NCBI GenBank assembly: GCA_027475525.1
Contig: JAMWFC010000033.1
Coordinates: 186,001-250,000, forward strand
Length of the DNA: 64,000 nucleotides
DNA from: Macrolepiota albuminosa
Taxonomy: Eukaryota > Basidiomycota > Agaricomycetes > Agaricales > Agaricaceae
Direction of reading: 5' to 3'
A program made the translations under genes and the position numbers. Below are positions 43,664-53,899 of this stretch, one piece after another; the first letter of the stretch is position 1; the number at the start of each line of letters is the position of its first letter. The notes under the pieces are model-generated. The model searched no databases, was not told the DNA's origin, and saw only the letters and a list, made by a program, of their open reading frames with translations.

Positions 43664-46600
43664 GTTGGACACCTCCCCTTTGCAGACCTCGACCTACTGG
43701 ATCCTCCTCCCTTGGTGTTTCCTTATAGAGAGGCCCTCTATGAGGACGTTCGAGGTGTAGTGAGTGAAGCCCAGATGGAAGATGGACGTGAGGGTGAATT
43801 TGGATGCGCTCCTGACCCAGAGTCTCCAGATGAGGCTATCAAGACAGGTGATAGAATTTATGCCACTACGTTACAACCTCCACCAACTGTAGCAGAGATC
43901 AGAGCTAGCCAAACGACCTCCCAGCGGCTAGCTCAGGCATTTGCTGCCAACTCTGCTCCTAAGTCGTTCTGAGATGCAGTTCCTCATCACCTGCAAGACT
44001 TTGAGGATGTTTTCTCTAAGGCATCATTTGACTCCCTGCCAGAGCGTAAGCAGTGGGACCATGCAATTGAGCTTACACCCAATGCTGAGCCCTCTAGCTG
44101 CAAGGTCTACCCACTCTCTCCCAGAGAACAGGATGAGCTTGATGCCTTTTTGCAGGAGAATTTAGACTCTGGTCACATCCGTCCCTCAAAGTCTCCGATG
44201 GCCTCTCCAGTCTTCTTCATTAAGAAGAAGGATGGATCTCTACGTCTGGTTCAGGACTACCGAGTCTTGAATGCGATGACTGTGAAGAATCGCTACCCCT
44301 TACCACTCATTTCAGAGCTTGTCAACAACCTCCGAGGTGCGTGCTACTTTACCAAGTTGGATGTCCACTGAGGCTACAACAATGTGCGCATCAAAGAAGG
44401 AGATGAGTGGAAGGGAGCATTCCAAACAAATCGTGGACTCTTTGAACCTCTGGTAATGTTCTTTGGCCTCACTAATAGCCCTGCCACCTTCCAGACCATG
44501 ATGAATGACATTTTCCGAGACCTCATAGCAGAAGGTGTTGTGTGCGTATACCTTGACGATATTCTCATCTATACCAAGACTCTAGAGGAGCATCGTCGGA
44601 TTACGCGCATCGTACTGGAACGTCTTCGCCAGCACCAGCTCTATCTTAAGCCAGAGAAGTGCGAGTTTGAGCAGACTAAGGTTGAATATCTTGGACTGAT
44701 CATCTCTCATGGAATGGCTGAGATGGACCCAGTCAAGGTGGCTGGTGTAGCGGAGTGGCCAGAGCCTAAGAACAAGAAGGAGGTTCAGGCCTTCCTGGGT
44801 TTTACCAACTTCTACCGGAGGTTTATTCAGGATTTCTCACACCATGCCCGGCCCCTCTTCGATCTCACCACTAAGGACACTCCTTGGCACTGGGATGCAG
44901 CACAGCAGACAGCCTTTGATGCCCTCAAACAGGCAGTCACTTCAAAGCCTGTCCTCCTATTCCCAGATGGGATGCAGCACAGCAGACAGCCTTTGATGCC
45001 CTCAAACAGGCAGTCACTTCAAAGCCTGTCCTCCTATTCCCAGATGACAACTCTCCCTTCCGTGTCAAAGCCAATAGCTCAGATTTTGTTACTGGAGCCG
45101 TTCTCTCTCAGCAGTCAAGAGAGGATGGTAAGTGGCATCCTGTGGCCTTCTACTCCAAGAGTCTCAATGCTGTGGAGCAAAATTATGAGATCCATGACAA
45201 GGAGATGCTGGCTATCATTTGGTCATTTGAGGAGTGGCAACATTTCCTTGAGGGTGCCAGGCATAAATTCGAGGTGTGGACTGATCACAAGAACTTAGAG
45301 TACTTTTGGACGGCCAAGAAACTTAACCACTGACAGGCTTGATGGTCCTTGTATTTGGCCAACTTCGACTTCTCTCTGCATCACAAACCCAGACGGAGCA
45401 TGGGCAAGCCAGATGCACTTTCTAGGCGAGCAGATCATGGTTCAGGAGCTAGTGACAATGACAATATTGTACTCCTAAAGCCAGAACTATTTGCTATCTG
45501 TGCTCTGGAAGATGTGGTTGGCCAGGGAGAAGAAGTGAGCATCCTTTGAGACATCTGACGAGGTAACTGGGAGGGTGCTCAAGAAGATCTGGTGGCTAAG
45601 GCTGCCATGGCCTTGCATGCTCAAGAGAAAACTGGAGTGAAGTCTGTCTGCATTGACAAGTGGTCTTTGGAGAATGGTCTTCTCACCTTCCAGGGACGCA
45701 TTTATGTCCCCAACCTGCCAGACCTCTGGAGACGGATTGTGGAGCAGCATCATGACTCTTGAGTTGCAGGATATCCTGGCAGATGGAAGACACTGGAGCT
45801 GGTCTTACGGAATTACTGGTGGCCTCAAATGTCATGGTATATTGGCTCTTATACCTCCACCTGTGACCTTTGCCTTTGGACTAAGCCTCGTCATCAGCCT
45901 CCTATGGGACAGCTTCATCCATTGCCTATCCCAGCTGAGCGTTGGAGTGTGGCCTCAGTAGACTTTGTTGTTGAGTTACCAGACTCTCATGGATATGACA
46001 TGATCATGGTGGTAGTGGATCTCTGTGGCAAGCATGCTCATTTTATTCCAACCCACACTACCTGCTCAGCCATGGGCACCACCAATCTGTACCGGAAGCA
46101 TGTCTGGAAACTCCATGGGTTGTTAGATGCTTACGTTTCCGACCATGGACCTCAGTTTGTGGCAGAGTTTACTAGAGAACTGTATCGCCTCCTCCATGTC
46201 AAACTCCACACTTCCACAGCCTACCACCCCCAATCTGATGGCCAGACTGAGCGTGTCAACCAGGAGCTAGAACAGTATCTCTGGCTCTTCTGCAATGAAC
46301 GACAGGATGACTGGGATGACCTATTACCAGAGGCAGAGTTTCAATACAACAACCGTGTACACGCTGCCACCCAGATGTCTCCTTTCCTTCTAGATACTGG
46401 TCGACATCCTTGGATGGGACTTGAGCCTTGTGGACGACCCTCAGAGAATAAAGCTGTCAACAAGTTCATAGATCGGATAAAGGCAGCCCAGGAGGAAGCC
46501 AAGGCAGCTTTAGCTAAGGCAAAGGATGACATGGCCCACTACTATGATCGTGGACGAACTCTAGCCCCCAAGTATAAGCCTGGAGATTGAGTCTACCTGG

Positions 46601-47079
46601 ATGCCTCTGACATTGCTACCACCCGACCTTCTCAGAAGCTCTCTCACCATCGTCTAGGACCCTTTCCTATAGTAAGGCAGGTAGGCCCACTAGCCTATTG
46701 ACTCAAGCTGCCTAGTGGAATGAGTCGACTCCATCCAGTCTTCGATGTGGTGAAGCTCTCTCCAGCTCCAGAGGATCCAATCTCAAGTCGATGTCCACAG
46801 CCACCTCTATCTCCAGTTCTGGTAGACAACTAAGAAGAGTACGAAGTGGAACGAATCCTAGACAGCCGACTCTTTAGGAACAAGCTTTAGTTCAAGGTCA
46901 AGTGGAAGGGCTATGGAATTGAGTACATCTCATAGGAGCCACAAGAGAATGTCCATGCCCCTGCCTTGATCCAGGAATTCCATCAACAGCATCCCAACGC
47001 TCCCCGGGCAATCAGAGGCCTCTATTCTCTTTCCAAGATAGACCAGGCTATCCAGAACTACTTCTATCCAGCACGTTGA
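43664..47079 (+). pseudogene. Element 4 pol: RT, RNase H, integrase and chromodomain
   Basis: RT motifs are SPVFFIKKKDGSLRLVQDYR and the intact YLDDILIY (44550-44573). The RT/RNase H frame changes exactly across the 77-base duplication at 44891. RNase H shows HDKEMLAIIW and [10 protein letters not shown]. The integrase has SVDFVVELPDS, VSDHGPQFVAEF and SDGQTERVNQE; the chromodomain is FKVKWKGYGIEYIS. Stops at about 43970, 44369, 45331, 45343, 45547, 45556, 45761, 46588, 46698, 46830, 46888 and 46933 are mostly single-transition changes of Arg, Gln or Trp codons. Confidence 0.9.
44891..45044 (+). repeat. 77-base tandem duplication (44891 and 44968)
   Basis: The period is 77 and the match runs two bases past the unit by chance. 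The coding frame before and after differs by 77 modulo 3, so removing one copy restores RNase H. Confidence 0.95.
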
Positions 47080-47090
47080 GACACCACGCT

Positions 47091-47105
47091 CTAGAGGGGG
47101 GGTGA
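47091..47105 (+). promoter_or_regulatory. Polypurine tract of element 4
   Basis: The run TAGAGGGGGGGTGA lies directly against the 3' LTR. Confidence 0.8.
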
Positions 47106-47489
47106 TGTCAAGGGACTCCTCATTTCTTCCTTTTCTCACTCCTTATCTCTTCACTCTCCCTTCATTCATTCTCTTATTTCTTCTGACATTATTTCATTTT
47201 ACTGTTTCTATTCTTTCAACACTATCTGTTAGTACTTGTTTGCACAGTTGTTTGGTTAGTCAATTTTCGAGTTTTTAAGGTTCTGTTGTACTGTACAGTT
47301 GTTTCCCACACTTCAGAAGCCCCAGAAGCATCCAACCTGGCATAGAGAATCCCTAGACTTGTTCTTTTTGGATCTTCCTCTGCCAGGTGAGTAGTTATTA
47401 TGATATTGTCAGTACGTACTCTAATACACTTTGGATCTCCCTCTGCCAGCTGTGTGACTGAGCCACAGCCTCTAGAGGTCGCCCTTACA
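47106..47489 (+). repeat. 3' LTR of element 4, deletion variant
   Basis: It starts TGTCAAGGGACTCC and ends CGCCCTTACA, 384 bases. It lacks about 134 bases present in the 5' LTR, the junction reading TTAGTACTTGTTTGCAC. The truncated LTR at 35846-36166 has the same deletion. Confidence 0.92.
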
Positions 47490-48028
47490 GCTACTCTTTA
47501 AGTATGTGCAGGAGTCACTCTGGGTTCCTGAGAGGTTCCAGGATGTCTGGGATGGTTCCATAAATTAATGGATAGCAGTGGATATAAGGAGAACTGTATA
47601 TCAGAGATCACACATGGGGTGCGTGATCAATAGGCATGGAGGGGAGGCTGTGATACATGATGCATGATAGCCAGGGTGATTGGCATGATCTGATTATTAG
47701 TGGTCATGCTGGGATCCATAATGCAGAACTGTCGGGGGGTGCTGTGTGATGGTGTGGTCTAATGTGTGTGATGGCAGGGTCAGCAGTCATGATGGTGGGA
47801 GTTGTGTCATAGGAACAGCAAGGAGGTCTCAGAGGGGGTTCTGGAGGTGTCCTGGAGTGGTTCTGGATAGGAGGGTCATGACAGTTTGTCTATCCAGATG
47901 CTTGTATAAGCAGCAGCCTGTGTGCAGATGCTTATATAAGCAGTAGACTATATCAGTGTGGAACAATGTCAACAGATAGATCTCAGACATGCTGTGCTAG
48001 CAACAGCTCATACAAGCAAGTAAGTTCC
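47490..48028. other. Spacer with third-family LTR fragment
   Basis: About 47520-47640 resembles 38850-38945 (GGATGTCTGGGATG, then GGAGAACTGTATA). The rest is low-complexity, GTG-rich sequence with a repeated GCTTATATAAGCAG word near 47905-47945. No gene is seen. Confidence 0.4.
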
Positions 48029-48742
48029 TCAGTCTATATCTGACATTTCAGACATATTCTCTGGAATTGTCTCAATATAGGCTGAAAACCCTGTCCTATG
48101 CCCTCTAGATGATAAACCAGCCTGCAATAAAGCTAGATTCTCACAATAAAGTTCTTTACTAGAGCCTTCCATACTTGTATAGATGTGACAAGACATATCA
48201 GCTCCATCTTCTAAGCTCGCAGTAAGCTCAGACTGACTCATTCTTTGGCTGGTACTGGGAAATCCTCCAGCCAGACCACTACTCTATCCTGATGGTCAAC
48301 CATCAAGCAGTGGTCTGACTAGTATAGTCACAAACAGCCCTTCTGGCATTATTCCAACTTCCACACCTATGCTCTTTCATGATGTGGCATTCTTCATTAC
48401 TCCTCTTATATTCTAGCTGCTGCATCTTCCATAGACATTGCTATGTCTGTGAAATTTTTATAATATTATACTAATAACATTGTGATTCAATTACTAATAA
48501 TAGAACTTCTTAGTCAAAGTTTGTCTACTTTGCTAAAGGCTAGAGTCAGTGCAAGTCGATTTAAAAAACTGTAATGTATTGTTATAGAGCCTCTCATGCA
48601 CTGAACCACAAGTCAGAACCTGTCTATTGGGTCTAGCCACAGTATCTGGAAGAAAGCTGTTGAGGATAACTTCTTGTATATACTCTAAAATATAAATATA
48701 TATAAATAGTGAAAAAATACTGTAGAGTATAGTGTAATGCAT
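48029..48742 (-). pseudogene. Unidentified gene remnant
   Basis: Two minus-strand open stretches look protein-like: one with SFLPDTVARPNRQVLTCGSV (about 48590-48680) and one at 48029-48241 with LALLQAGLSSRGHRTGFSAY. They are separated by stops and AT-rich sequence. I do not recognise a family; a decayed transposon ORF is the likeliest source. Confidence 0.25.
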
Positions 48743-48762
48743 AGTCGTATGTACTTCAAGAT

Positions 48763-48916
48763 GTAAATATATATAAATAGTAAAAGAATACTGTAGAGAA
48801 GTATAATGTAATGCATGCTCTTGTTACAATTATAAAGAGGTAAATATATATAAATAGTAAAAGAATACTGTAGAGAAGTATAATGTAATGCATGCTCTTG
48901 TTACAATTATAAAGAG
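48763..48916 (+). repeat. 77-base tandem duplication (48763 and 48840)
   Basis: Period 77, matching three bases beyond the unit by chance. A diverged third relative lies just upstream (about 48685-48750), so some real repetition also exists here. Confidence 0.9.
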
Positions 48917-48919
48917 GTA

Positions 48920-49285
48920 CACTATTACCTTTTATCTGGATCATTTATATGTGTTTCAATATATTCAGTTTTAAGTAGTACTCTTTACAATAAGCAAATA
49001 CTTATTCTATACTATAGCAAGCTGCACTTGCAAGGTGATATCTAATTGTCCACCTTCTTCATCATCAGAAGTCTTAGTATATTTTTCTATATCTTATTGT
49101 TCAATTGCAAAAACCAAATATACATTAGTTTTCTGAGTATTTTCAGAATTATTAAGAGAGTTTTATAGTACAAAAAGCATATAAATGAAAGATGAAACCT
49201 TAAAATAATTTTTTAAAATTTTAAAAAAATAGTATAACTAAAAATAGCTCAAATTTCCCAGGCAAACCTTAAATCTGTGACAAGT
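48920..49285. other. AT-rich spacer, nothing recognised
   Basis: No ORF, repeat unit or RNA signal stands out; homopolymer A and T runs dominate near 49200. Confidence 0.6.
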
Positions 49286-49451
49286 TCCTCTTGTCCTTGT
49301 CCTTTTGACCCTTAGTCAGCATCGTCCTTTTATCCTCGTCCCTTAGTCAGCATTGTCCTTTCATCTTTTAGTCAGCATCGTCCTTGTTTCTTACTCAGCA
49401 GTGCCTGTGTCGCTCTCTGAGTGCCAGTGACGTGCGTGGTTGTTTTCGTCC

Positions 49452-49489
49452 TTTCGTCCCTGAAGGACGAAAATCAACAGTTGATTTTC
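49452..49489 (+). repeat. Two adjacent perfect hairpins in the boundary repeat
   Basis: TTTCGTCC and GGACGAAA (49452-49459, 49465-49472) form an eight-base stem. GAAAATCAAC and GTTGATTTTC (49469-49478, 49480-49489) form a ten-base stem with a one-base centre. They share four bases and are repeated in the right boundary copy near 50385-50422. Confidence 0.85.
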
Positions 49490-49662
49490 TATGTCATACT
49501 AATATGCTGGCAGAGTTCAGCATGTTGATTTTAGAAGGACAAAGGACGAGGCTGATCGCTGTCATTTTGTCTCTTAGTCAGAGTTGTTCTTCTGTCTCTA
49601 GAGTCGTCCTTTTGACCCTTAGTCAGCATCGTCCTTGTCCCTTAGTCAGCACTGTCCTTGTG

Positions 49663-49816
49663 TCCCTTAGTCAGCATCGTCCTTTTGTCCCTTAGTCAGC
49701 ATCGTCCTTGAGAGCGTCTCTGAGGTCGTCCTTTTGCTCTCCCTTAGTCAGCATCGTCCTTTTGTCCCTTAGTCAGCATCGTCCTTGAGAGCGTCTCTGA
49801 GGTCGTCCTTTTGCTC
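49663..49816 (+). repeat. 77-base tandem duplication (49663 and 49740)
   Basis: Bases 49663-49739 equal 49740-49816, with two further matching bases by chance. Confidence 0.9.
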
Positions 49817-50037
49817 TCGTCCTCTTGTTCTCGTGCTTGCAATCGTCCTTTTGACCCTTAGTCAGCATCGTCCTTGTCCCTTAGTCAGCACTGTCCTTGC
49901 GTCCCTTAGTCAGCACTGTCCCTGCATCCCTTAGTCAGCGTCGTCCTTGAGAGCGTCCCTGAGGTCGTCCTTTTGCTCTCTTCCTCTTGTTCTTGTGCTC
50001 GAGATCGTCCTTTTGACCCTTAGTCAGCATCGTCCTC

Positions 50038-50191
50038 GTCCCTTAGTCAGCACTGTCCTTGTGTCCCTTAGTCAGCATCGTCCTTTTGTCCCTTAGTCAG
50101 CATCGTCCTTGAGAGTCCCTTAGTCAGCACTGTCCTTGTGTCCCTTAGTCAGCATCGTCCTTTTGTCCCTTAGTCAGCATCGTCCTTGAGA
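50038..50191 (+). repeat. 77-base exact tandem duplication (50038 and 50115)
   Basis: Bases 50038-50114 equal 50115-50191 with no mismatch, inside the minisatellite. Confidence 0.9.
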
Positions 50192-50437
50192 ACGTCCCTG
50201 AGGTTGTCCTTGAAGTTCTCCTCTTGTCCTTGTCCTTTTGACCCTTAGTCAGCATCGTCCTTTTATCCTCGTCCCTTAGTCAGCATTGTCCTTTCATCTT
50301 TTAGTCAGCATCGTCCTTGTTTCTTACTCAGCAGTGCCTGTGTCGCTCTCTGAGTGCCAGTGACGTGCGTGGTTGTTTTCGTCCTTTCGTCCCTGAAGGA
50401 CGAAAATCAACAGTTGATTTTCTATGTCATACTAATA

Positions 50438-51270
50438 GGTTTGCAACTTGAAGGGGGGCTAAAATAACCCCTAGTAACCTGCCAAAGTGAATGGATTCAA
50501 GCAGATTCTGGCTCACAAATTAGGGAGAAAATCTGTGTAGTTTGACCGCTATGGTAAACTCAAATTTTCACACTTCTCCCTAATTTTCTCAGCAACCAGT
50601 GAGCCAAATAACATGATGCTGGTATTTTTGGGTAGCTATTGAATAGTACTGGAGGTTGCAATAACCAATTTCAGGATAATATGTGGCATGAAGGAAAATA
50701 CAAGGCAAAAGAGTCTCATTCAAACCTATCTGGTGATTAGTGGATTTAAGAAGCAAGGAGAGGTCACATGACTTAGTGAAGGTCTGCAACTTCAAGACAA
50801 GAGGTGTAGGAACATACTTTGTTGAGACAGCTAAGGATTCTGCTTGGATTTGAGGCCAATACTTAGGGAGAAAGACTGGGCAGCACTTTACATAAAGTGC
50901 CATTGATCACATACTATTAATAGTGAATTTATAAAGAAAGGGCAGGTCACATGACTTGGTGGACATTTGCAACCTCAAGTATAGAGCTTAGAAGACATAT
51001 TTTACTGAGGTACCCAAGAAATATGCTAAGGTTTGAGCTCAGGAATTAGGGAGGAAGCTAAAAATAGATAGTGGATTTCAAAAGTGACTAGTGGTCACAT
51101 GACTTATTGAAGGTTTGCAACTTCAAGTAGACATGTTTAGAAACATGGTTTGCTGAAGTATCTAAGAAATCTGTTTAGAATTGAGCCCAGAAATTAGGAA
51201 GAAAGATCTAGCAAAATTTGCATGGGAATTTTACATGAAATTCCAGGAATCACTTACTAGAATGTCGTGA
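50438..51270. repeat. Degenerate tandem repeat, about 150-185 bases
   Basis: GGTCACATGACTTAGTGAAG-like starts occur near 50762, 50945 and 51092. Each is followed by a TTGCAACTTCAAG-like word, then GAGCCCAGAAATTAGGGAG-like text. The first unit, at 50438-50600, is most diverged. No coding potential is seen. Confidence 0.65.
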
Positions 51271-51329
51271 ATACAAGTTTACATTTAACTTAAGACTTGC
51301 TCAATTTCATTTGGGCAACTTAAAACAAA

Positions 51330-51686
51330 TAAAAACTTACATTTTGCATCAACAATTTGTCCAACAACAAGCACCTGTTCACTTACAGAACCAAAGATGG
51401 CAGCAAGCCACTCACGAGGACGATTTTCTCAAAAAGGCTAAACGAGATAGCCAAGAGTGTAGGCATTGGACACCTAAGGTTCCATGGGATTCGGATCGGA
51501 TCCATGTTGGAGTACCTGTTACGGGGGATACCACTAGAAGTGGTGAAGGTAATGGGGCGCTGGAGTAGTGACGCTTTCACATTATACCTAAGAAAGCATG
51601 CAGTGGTACTGGCCAGATACGTGCAGGACCCAAGAACGATGGAGGAGATATCAAGAATAACAGTCACCTTACCTCCCGTTCGTTGA
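51330..51686 (+). pseudogene. C-terminal fragment of a Crypton-like tyrosine recombinase
   Basis: The block HLFTYRTKDGSKPLTRTIF, then LRFHGIRIGSMLEYLLRGI and VKVMGRWSSDAFTLYLRKHA, has the order expected for the catalytic end of a tyrosine recombinase. An H-x-x-R (HGIR), a Trp in GRWSSDAF and a candidate nucleophile Tyr (LYLRKHA) are present. It ends at TGA 51684. No ATG opens it and the N-terminal half is absent or destroyed by the tandem repeat upstream. Such recombinases are carried by Crypton transposons in basidiomycetes. Confidence 0.75.
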
Positions 51687-52219
51687 GGTGAGCTCCACTC
51701 CTGACTGGTGGGGGTCCGCGCTTCGCTCGACGCGTCGCGGGCTCCTAATCAAATGGGAATCGAAACTCACATGGACCACCTACAGACACGAGTCAAAAAT
51801 TCGAGCCAAGGGTCCTGGCGGACCCTTCCCCCAAAATACTGTTATTATAGTAGTGAAGAACTAGTGACAAAATTATACAGCCCTACTGTTGAGATAGGAT
51901 AGGAAAAAACGAGACACAGGTTTCGAGTTTTCTTTGGATGTACACACCTCGCGCGTTGGAACACATAGATCTAACTTTGTTGCTGTTGGTTTCTCTGATT
52001 TAATTATTTAAGTCAGTTCTAGCACTTAAATACAAACATTCCGCAGTTCTTCAAATCCACCTTCTTCGTTTTCGTTTCCGCCTTCCTCTTCTTCTCCAAT
52101 TCCGCCTGCTTCTTCTCAAATTCCGCCTGCTTCTGATTTTTCTCCTGGATGTTCTTCTGAATTGTAGCAGAGTCCGTTCTAGTTGACCGTCAGACAGTCC
52201 TTGCGGGAGAACTGGTCCC
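51687..52219. other. Spacer after the recombinase, no gene recognised
   Basis: The sequence changes here from repeat-rich to mixed composition. A CT-rich degenerate repeat (CCGCCTGCTTCTTCTC, TTCCGCCTGCTTCTG) lies near 52075-52135. No ORF is convincing. Confidence 0.5.
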
Positions 52220-52522
52220 CTACCTCAATTGTTTTCCTGATCGAATCAGTGATGTGCCGTCAGATTTAGTGATCAGATACTCCTGTTGTCCGCTGTAGGT
52301 CTGTTCAATCTTCTGAGCCAAACACACTTCACAGATGATGCACCTTTCCAATCGGTAAAAAGTATCCCACATGTCCTGAAGTTCCTTGCATTGTGGGACC
52401 TTCGGTGAATACGACTCAAACTCTGCAGGCAACGTCTGGATGGATGGCGGCTTCCTGTCTTGAGATCGAACTCGAAAGTCCGTGTAAAAATTCCGGATTA
52501 AGTTCGCATCTTCTGAGATCAT
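52220..52522 (-). CDS. Hypothetical protein, 100 residues
   Basis: An open minus-strand frame starts MISEDANLIRNFYTDFRV and contains C-x-x-C-like cysteines (RCIICEVCLAQK). It lies about 100 bases downstream of the secreted-protein-like ORF on the same strand and might be a later exon of that gene. I recognise no family. Confidence 0.35.
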   Translation of the reverse strand: MISEDANLIRNFYTDFRVRSQDRKPPSIQTLPAEFESYSPKVPQCKELQDMWDTFYRLERCIICEVCLAQKIEQTYSGQQEYLITKSDGTSLIRSGKQLR

Positions 52523-52619
52523 CTTGAATCACGCAAGAGTCAAAATACTACAAAAAAGACGGAAATAAGAAATAGACCTACTATTGCATTTTTCACTCTG
52601 AGGTCTTCAATTGTCTGTG

Positions 52620-52856
52620 TCAAGGCATTAGAAAGAAGATCGATTTCAATATTGTAGAACACATTACATCTTTTTCTTCTTTTGTGCAGAGTCGGACGAT
52701 GTGCCGCGTAACAGGTTCGGTACCGGTGGCACTCAAGAGGTCATCATTAACTTCCGAAGCAGTGCCGATGGCTCCGTCAGCAACGCTCTCAATGGAAATC
52801 GGACTTGCGAGGGCGGCAAGGCTGCAGGAAAGGATGACGAAGGTCTTGAAATGCAT
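52620..52856 (-). CDS. Small secreted-protein-like ORF, copy 1
   Basis: It starts MHFKTFVILSCSLAALASPI, a typical signal peptide with a hydrophobic core and small residues at the likely cleavage site. The mature part contains RLCTKEEKDVMC. A paralogue with the same start and RLFCTEGEKDVMC lies at 62135-62527. The frame ends soon after the conserved Cys, so an intron or a truncation is likely. The opposite strand is also open here; the signal peptide argues for the minus strand. Confidence 0.45.
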   Translation of the reverse strand: MHFKTFVILSCSLAALASPISIESVADGAIGTASEVNDDLLSATGTEPVTRHIVRLCTKEEKDVMCSTILKSIFFLMP

Positions 52857-52859
52857 GCT

Positions 52860-53628
52860 GAGAATCTGAGAACGATGAATTCACAATGGGTCGAAACACA
52901 AAATTCTGTTGTCCTTTTATATGGGACGAATGAATCGACCCTGGGCTGCGGCACGTATATCATACATACATAATTTGAGACAACATAGAAACGGCACAAG
53001 GAATTTTTCCAATACCATTGTTTTCCCTGCATGCGATGATCTTTTCGGTCTTGTCGGTCCGCGATCGTACGTTGTCTAGTGAGACGCACGACCTGATAAT
53101 GTGCATAAAACAAATCCATGAATGGTGTGGATCGAAATCAATGGCATCGGCGACTTTTTTTTTGGCGCGGTCGCTGAATGTAGAGTAAGTTTTGCCTTTT
53201 CGGTTGATAAATACTTTGTTTGTTTTCCGTGTCTCAAAGTTGCTTTGACCGTCACTTCCGTGCTTGAAAAAAAAGACTAACCAGAATAGGGAATCTCAAG
53301 CTCCATGGTGAAAAATGTATGAATGCAGAAAGTTTGTTTTAGGTGTCGTGTCTCGTAAAGAGAAAAAGTAGTGTTCTTCGGGAGCAGCCCCGAGCCGAAC
53401 ACGTACTCTGACAATAGAACCATGATTGATAACCACCACAGTGAGTCGGTCAAAGTTCTTGTAAAGTCCAGTGATCTTTTCAGCGGATTTAAGATCGGTA
53501 ACCTATCGAGCGCGACGGACAACGTAAGCGAATAACAAGTCTCAGTACTCCTTAGTAAGTATAGCAGCTTCATCTGCGTCTCTTGCCTGTGAGAACAGAA
53601 ACAACAACATTTGTAACGTAGACTACGC
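52860..53628. other. Spacer, no gene recognised
   Basis: Several short frames are open on both strands, but none has motifs or repeats. The segment is part of a block partly duplicated near 62.5-63.3 kb. Confidence 0.4.
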
Positions 53629-53745
53629 ACGTGGGGCGCCAGACAGACATGGGCCACACGGTAAGTGTAATCTTTGACTGACGCTGGCTATGTAGACTAC
53701 GCCCTATCCATGACTTTCACCTTCCGAATGCCGCGACGTCCCAAT
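53629..53745. repeat. Segmental duplicate, left copy
   Basis: The order GTAGACTACGCACGTGGGGC, CCAGACAGACATG and GGCTATGTAGACTACGCCCT recurs at 63250-63345 in the same orientation with small differences. Both copies lie roughly 0.8 kb to the right of a secreted-protein-like ORF. Confidence 0.75.
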
Positions 53746-53899
53746 CCTCGCAGACCTCGCGCTATACCCAAGTCTCCAATCCACCAACTCATGATCCTGC
53801 ATGTACGGCTCCCACCGCACACTACGCATCGTCTCCTCGTCGAGGGTGACGCCTCCTCCGTTGTTCACGGGTTCAGACCCAAAGTTCGGACTCTGAAGT

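Larger units (their letters stand above)
41053..47489 (+). mobile_element. Element 4: Ty3/gypsy chromovirus, 6.4 kb
   Basis: LTRs at 41053-41570 and 47106-47489 flank gag with zinc knuckle, protease, RT, RNase H, integrase and chromodomain in order. The five bases on the left (GGAGA) and right (GCTAC) do not match, so the flanks were rearranged, the LTRs derive from different copies, or the assembly joined two copies. Stops are mostly CGA-to-TGA or TGG-to-TGA/TAG changes. One 77-base duplication (44891) shifts the frame in RNase H. Confidence 0.93.
49286..50437 (+). repeat. Minisatellite built on AGTCAGCATCGTCC, bounded by 219-base direct repeats
   Basis: The core word CCCTTAGTCAGCATCGTCC recurs dozens of times with spacing of about 24-30 bases. 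The array lies between two apparently identical 219-base repeats (49286-49504 and 50219-50437). Higher-order units contain GAGAGCGTCTCTGAGGTCG. Two 77-base artefacts (49663 and 50038) inflate the array. It is not a CRISPR array: units are imperfect and have no regular unique spacers. Confidence 0.9.

Noticed and set aside
49286..50437. Possible CRISPR-like array (regular short repeats)
   Set aside because: Units vary in length and sequence, there are no unique spacers of constant size and the genome is eukaryotic; it is a minisatellite.
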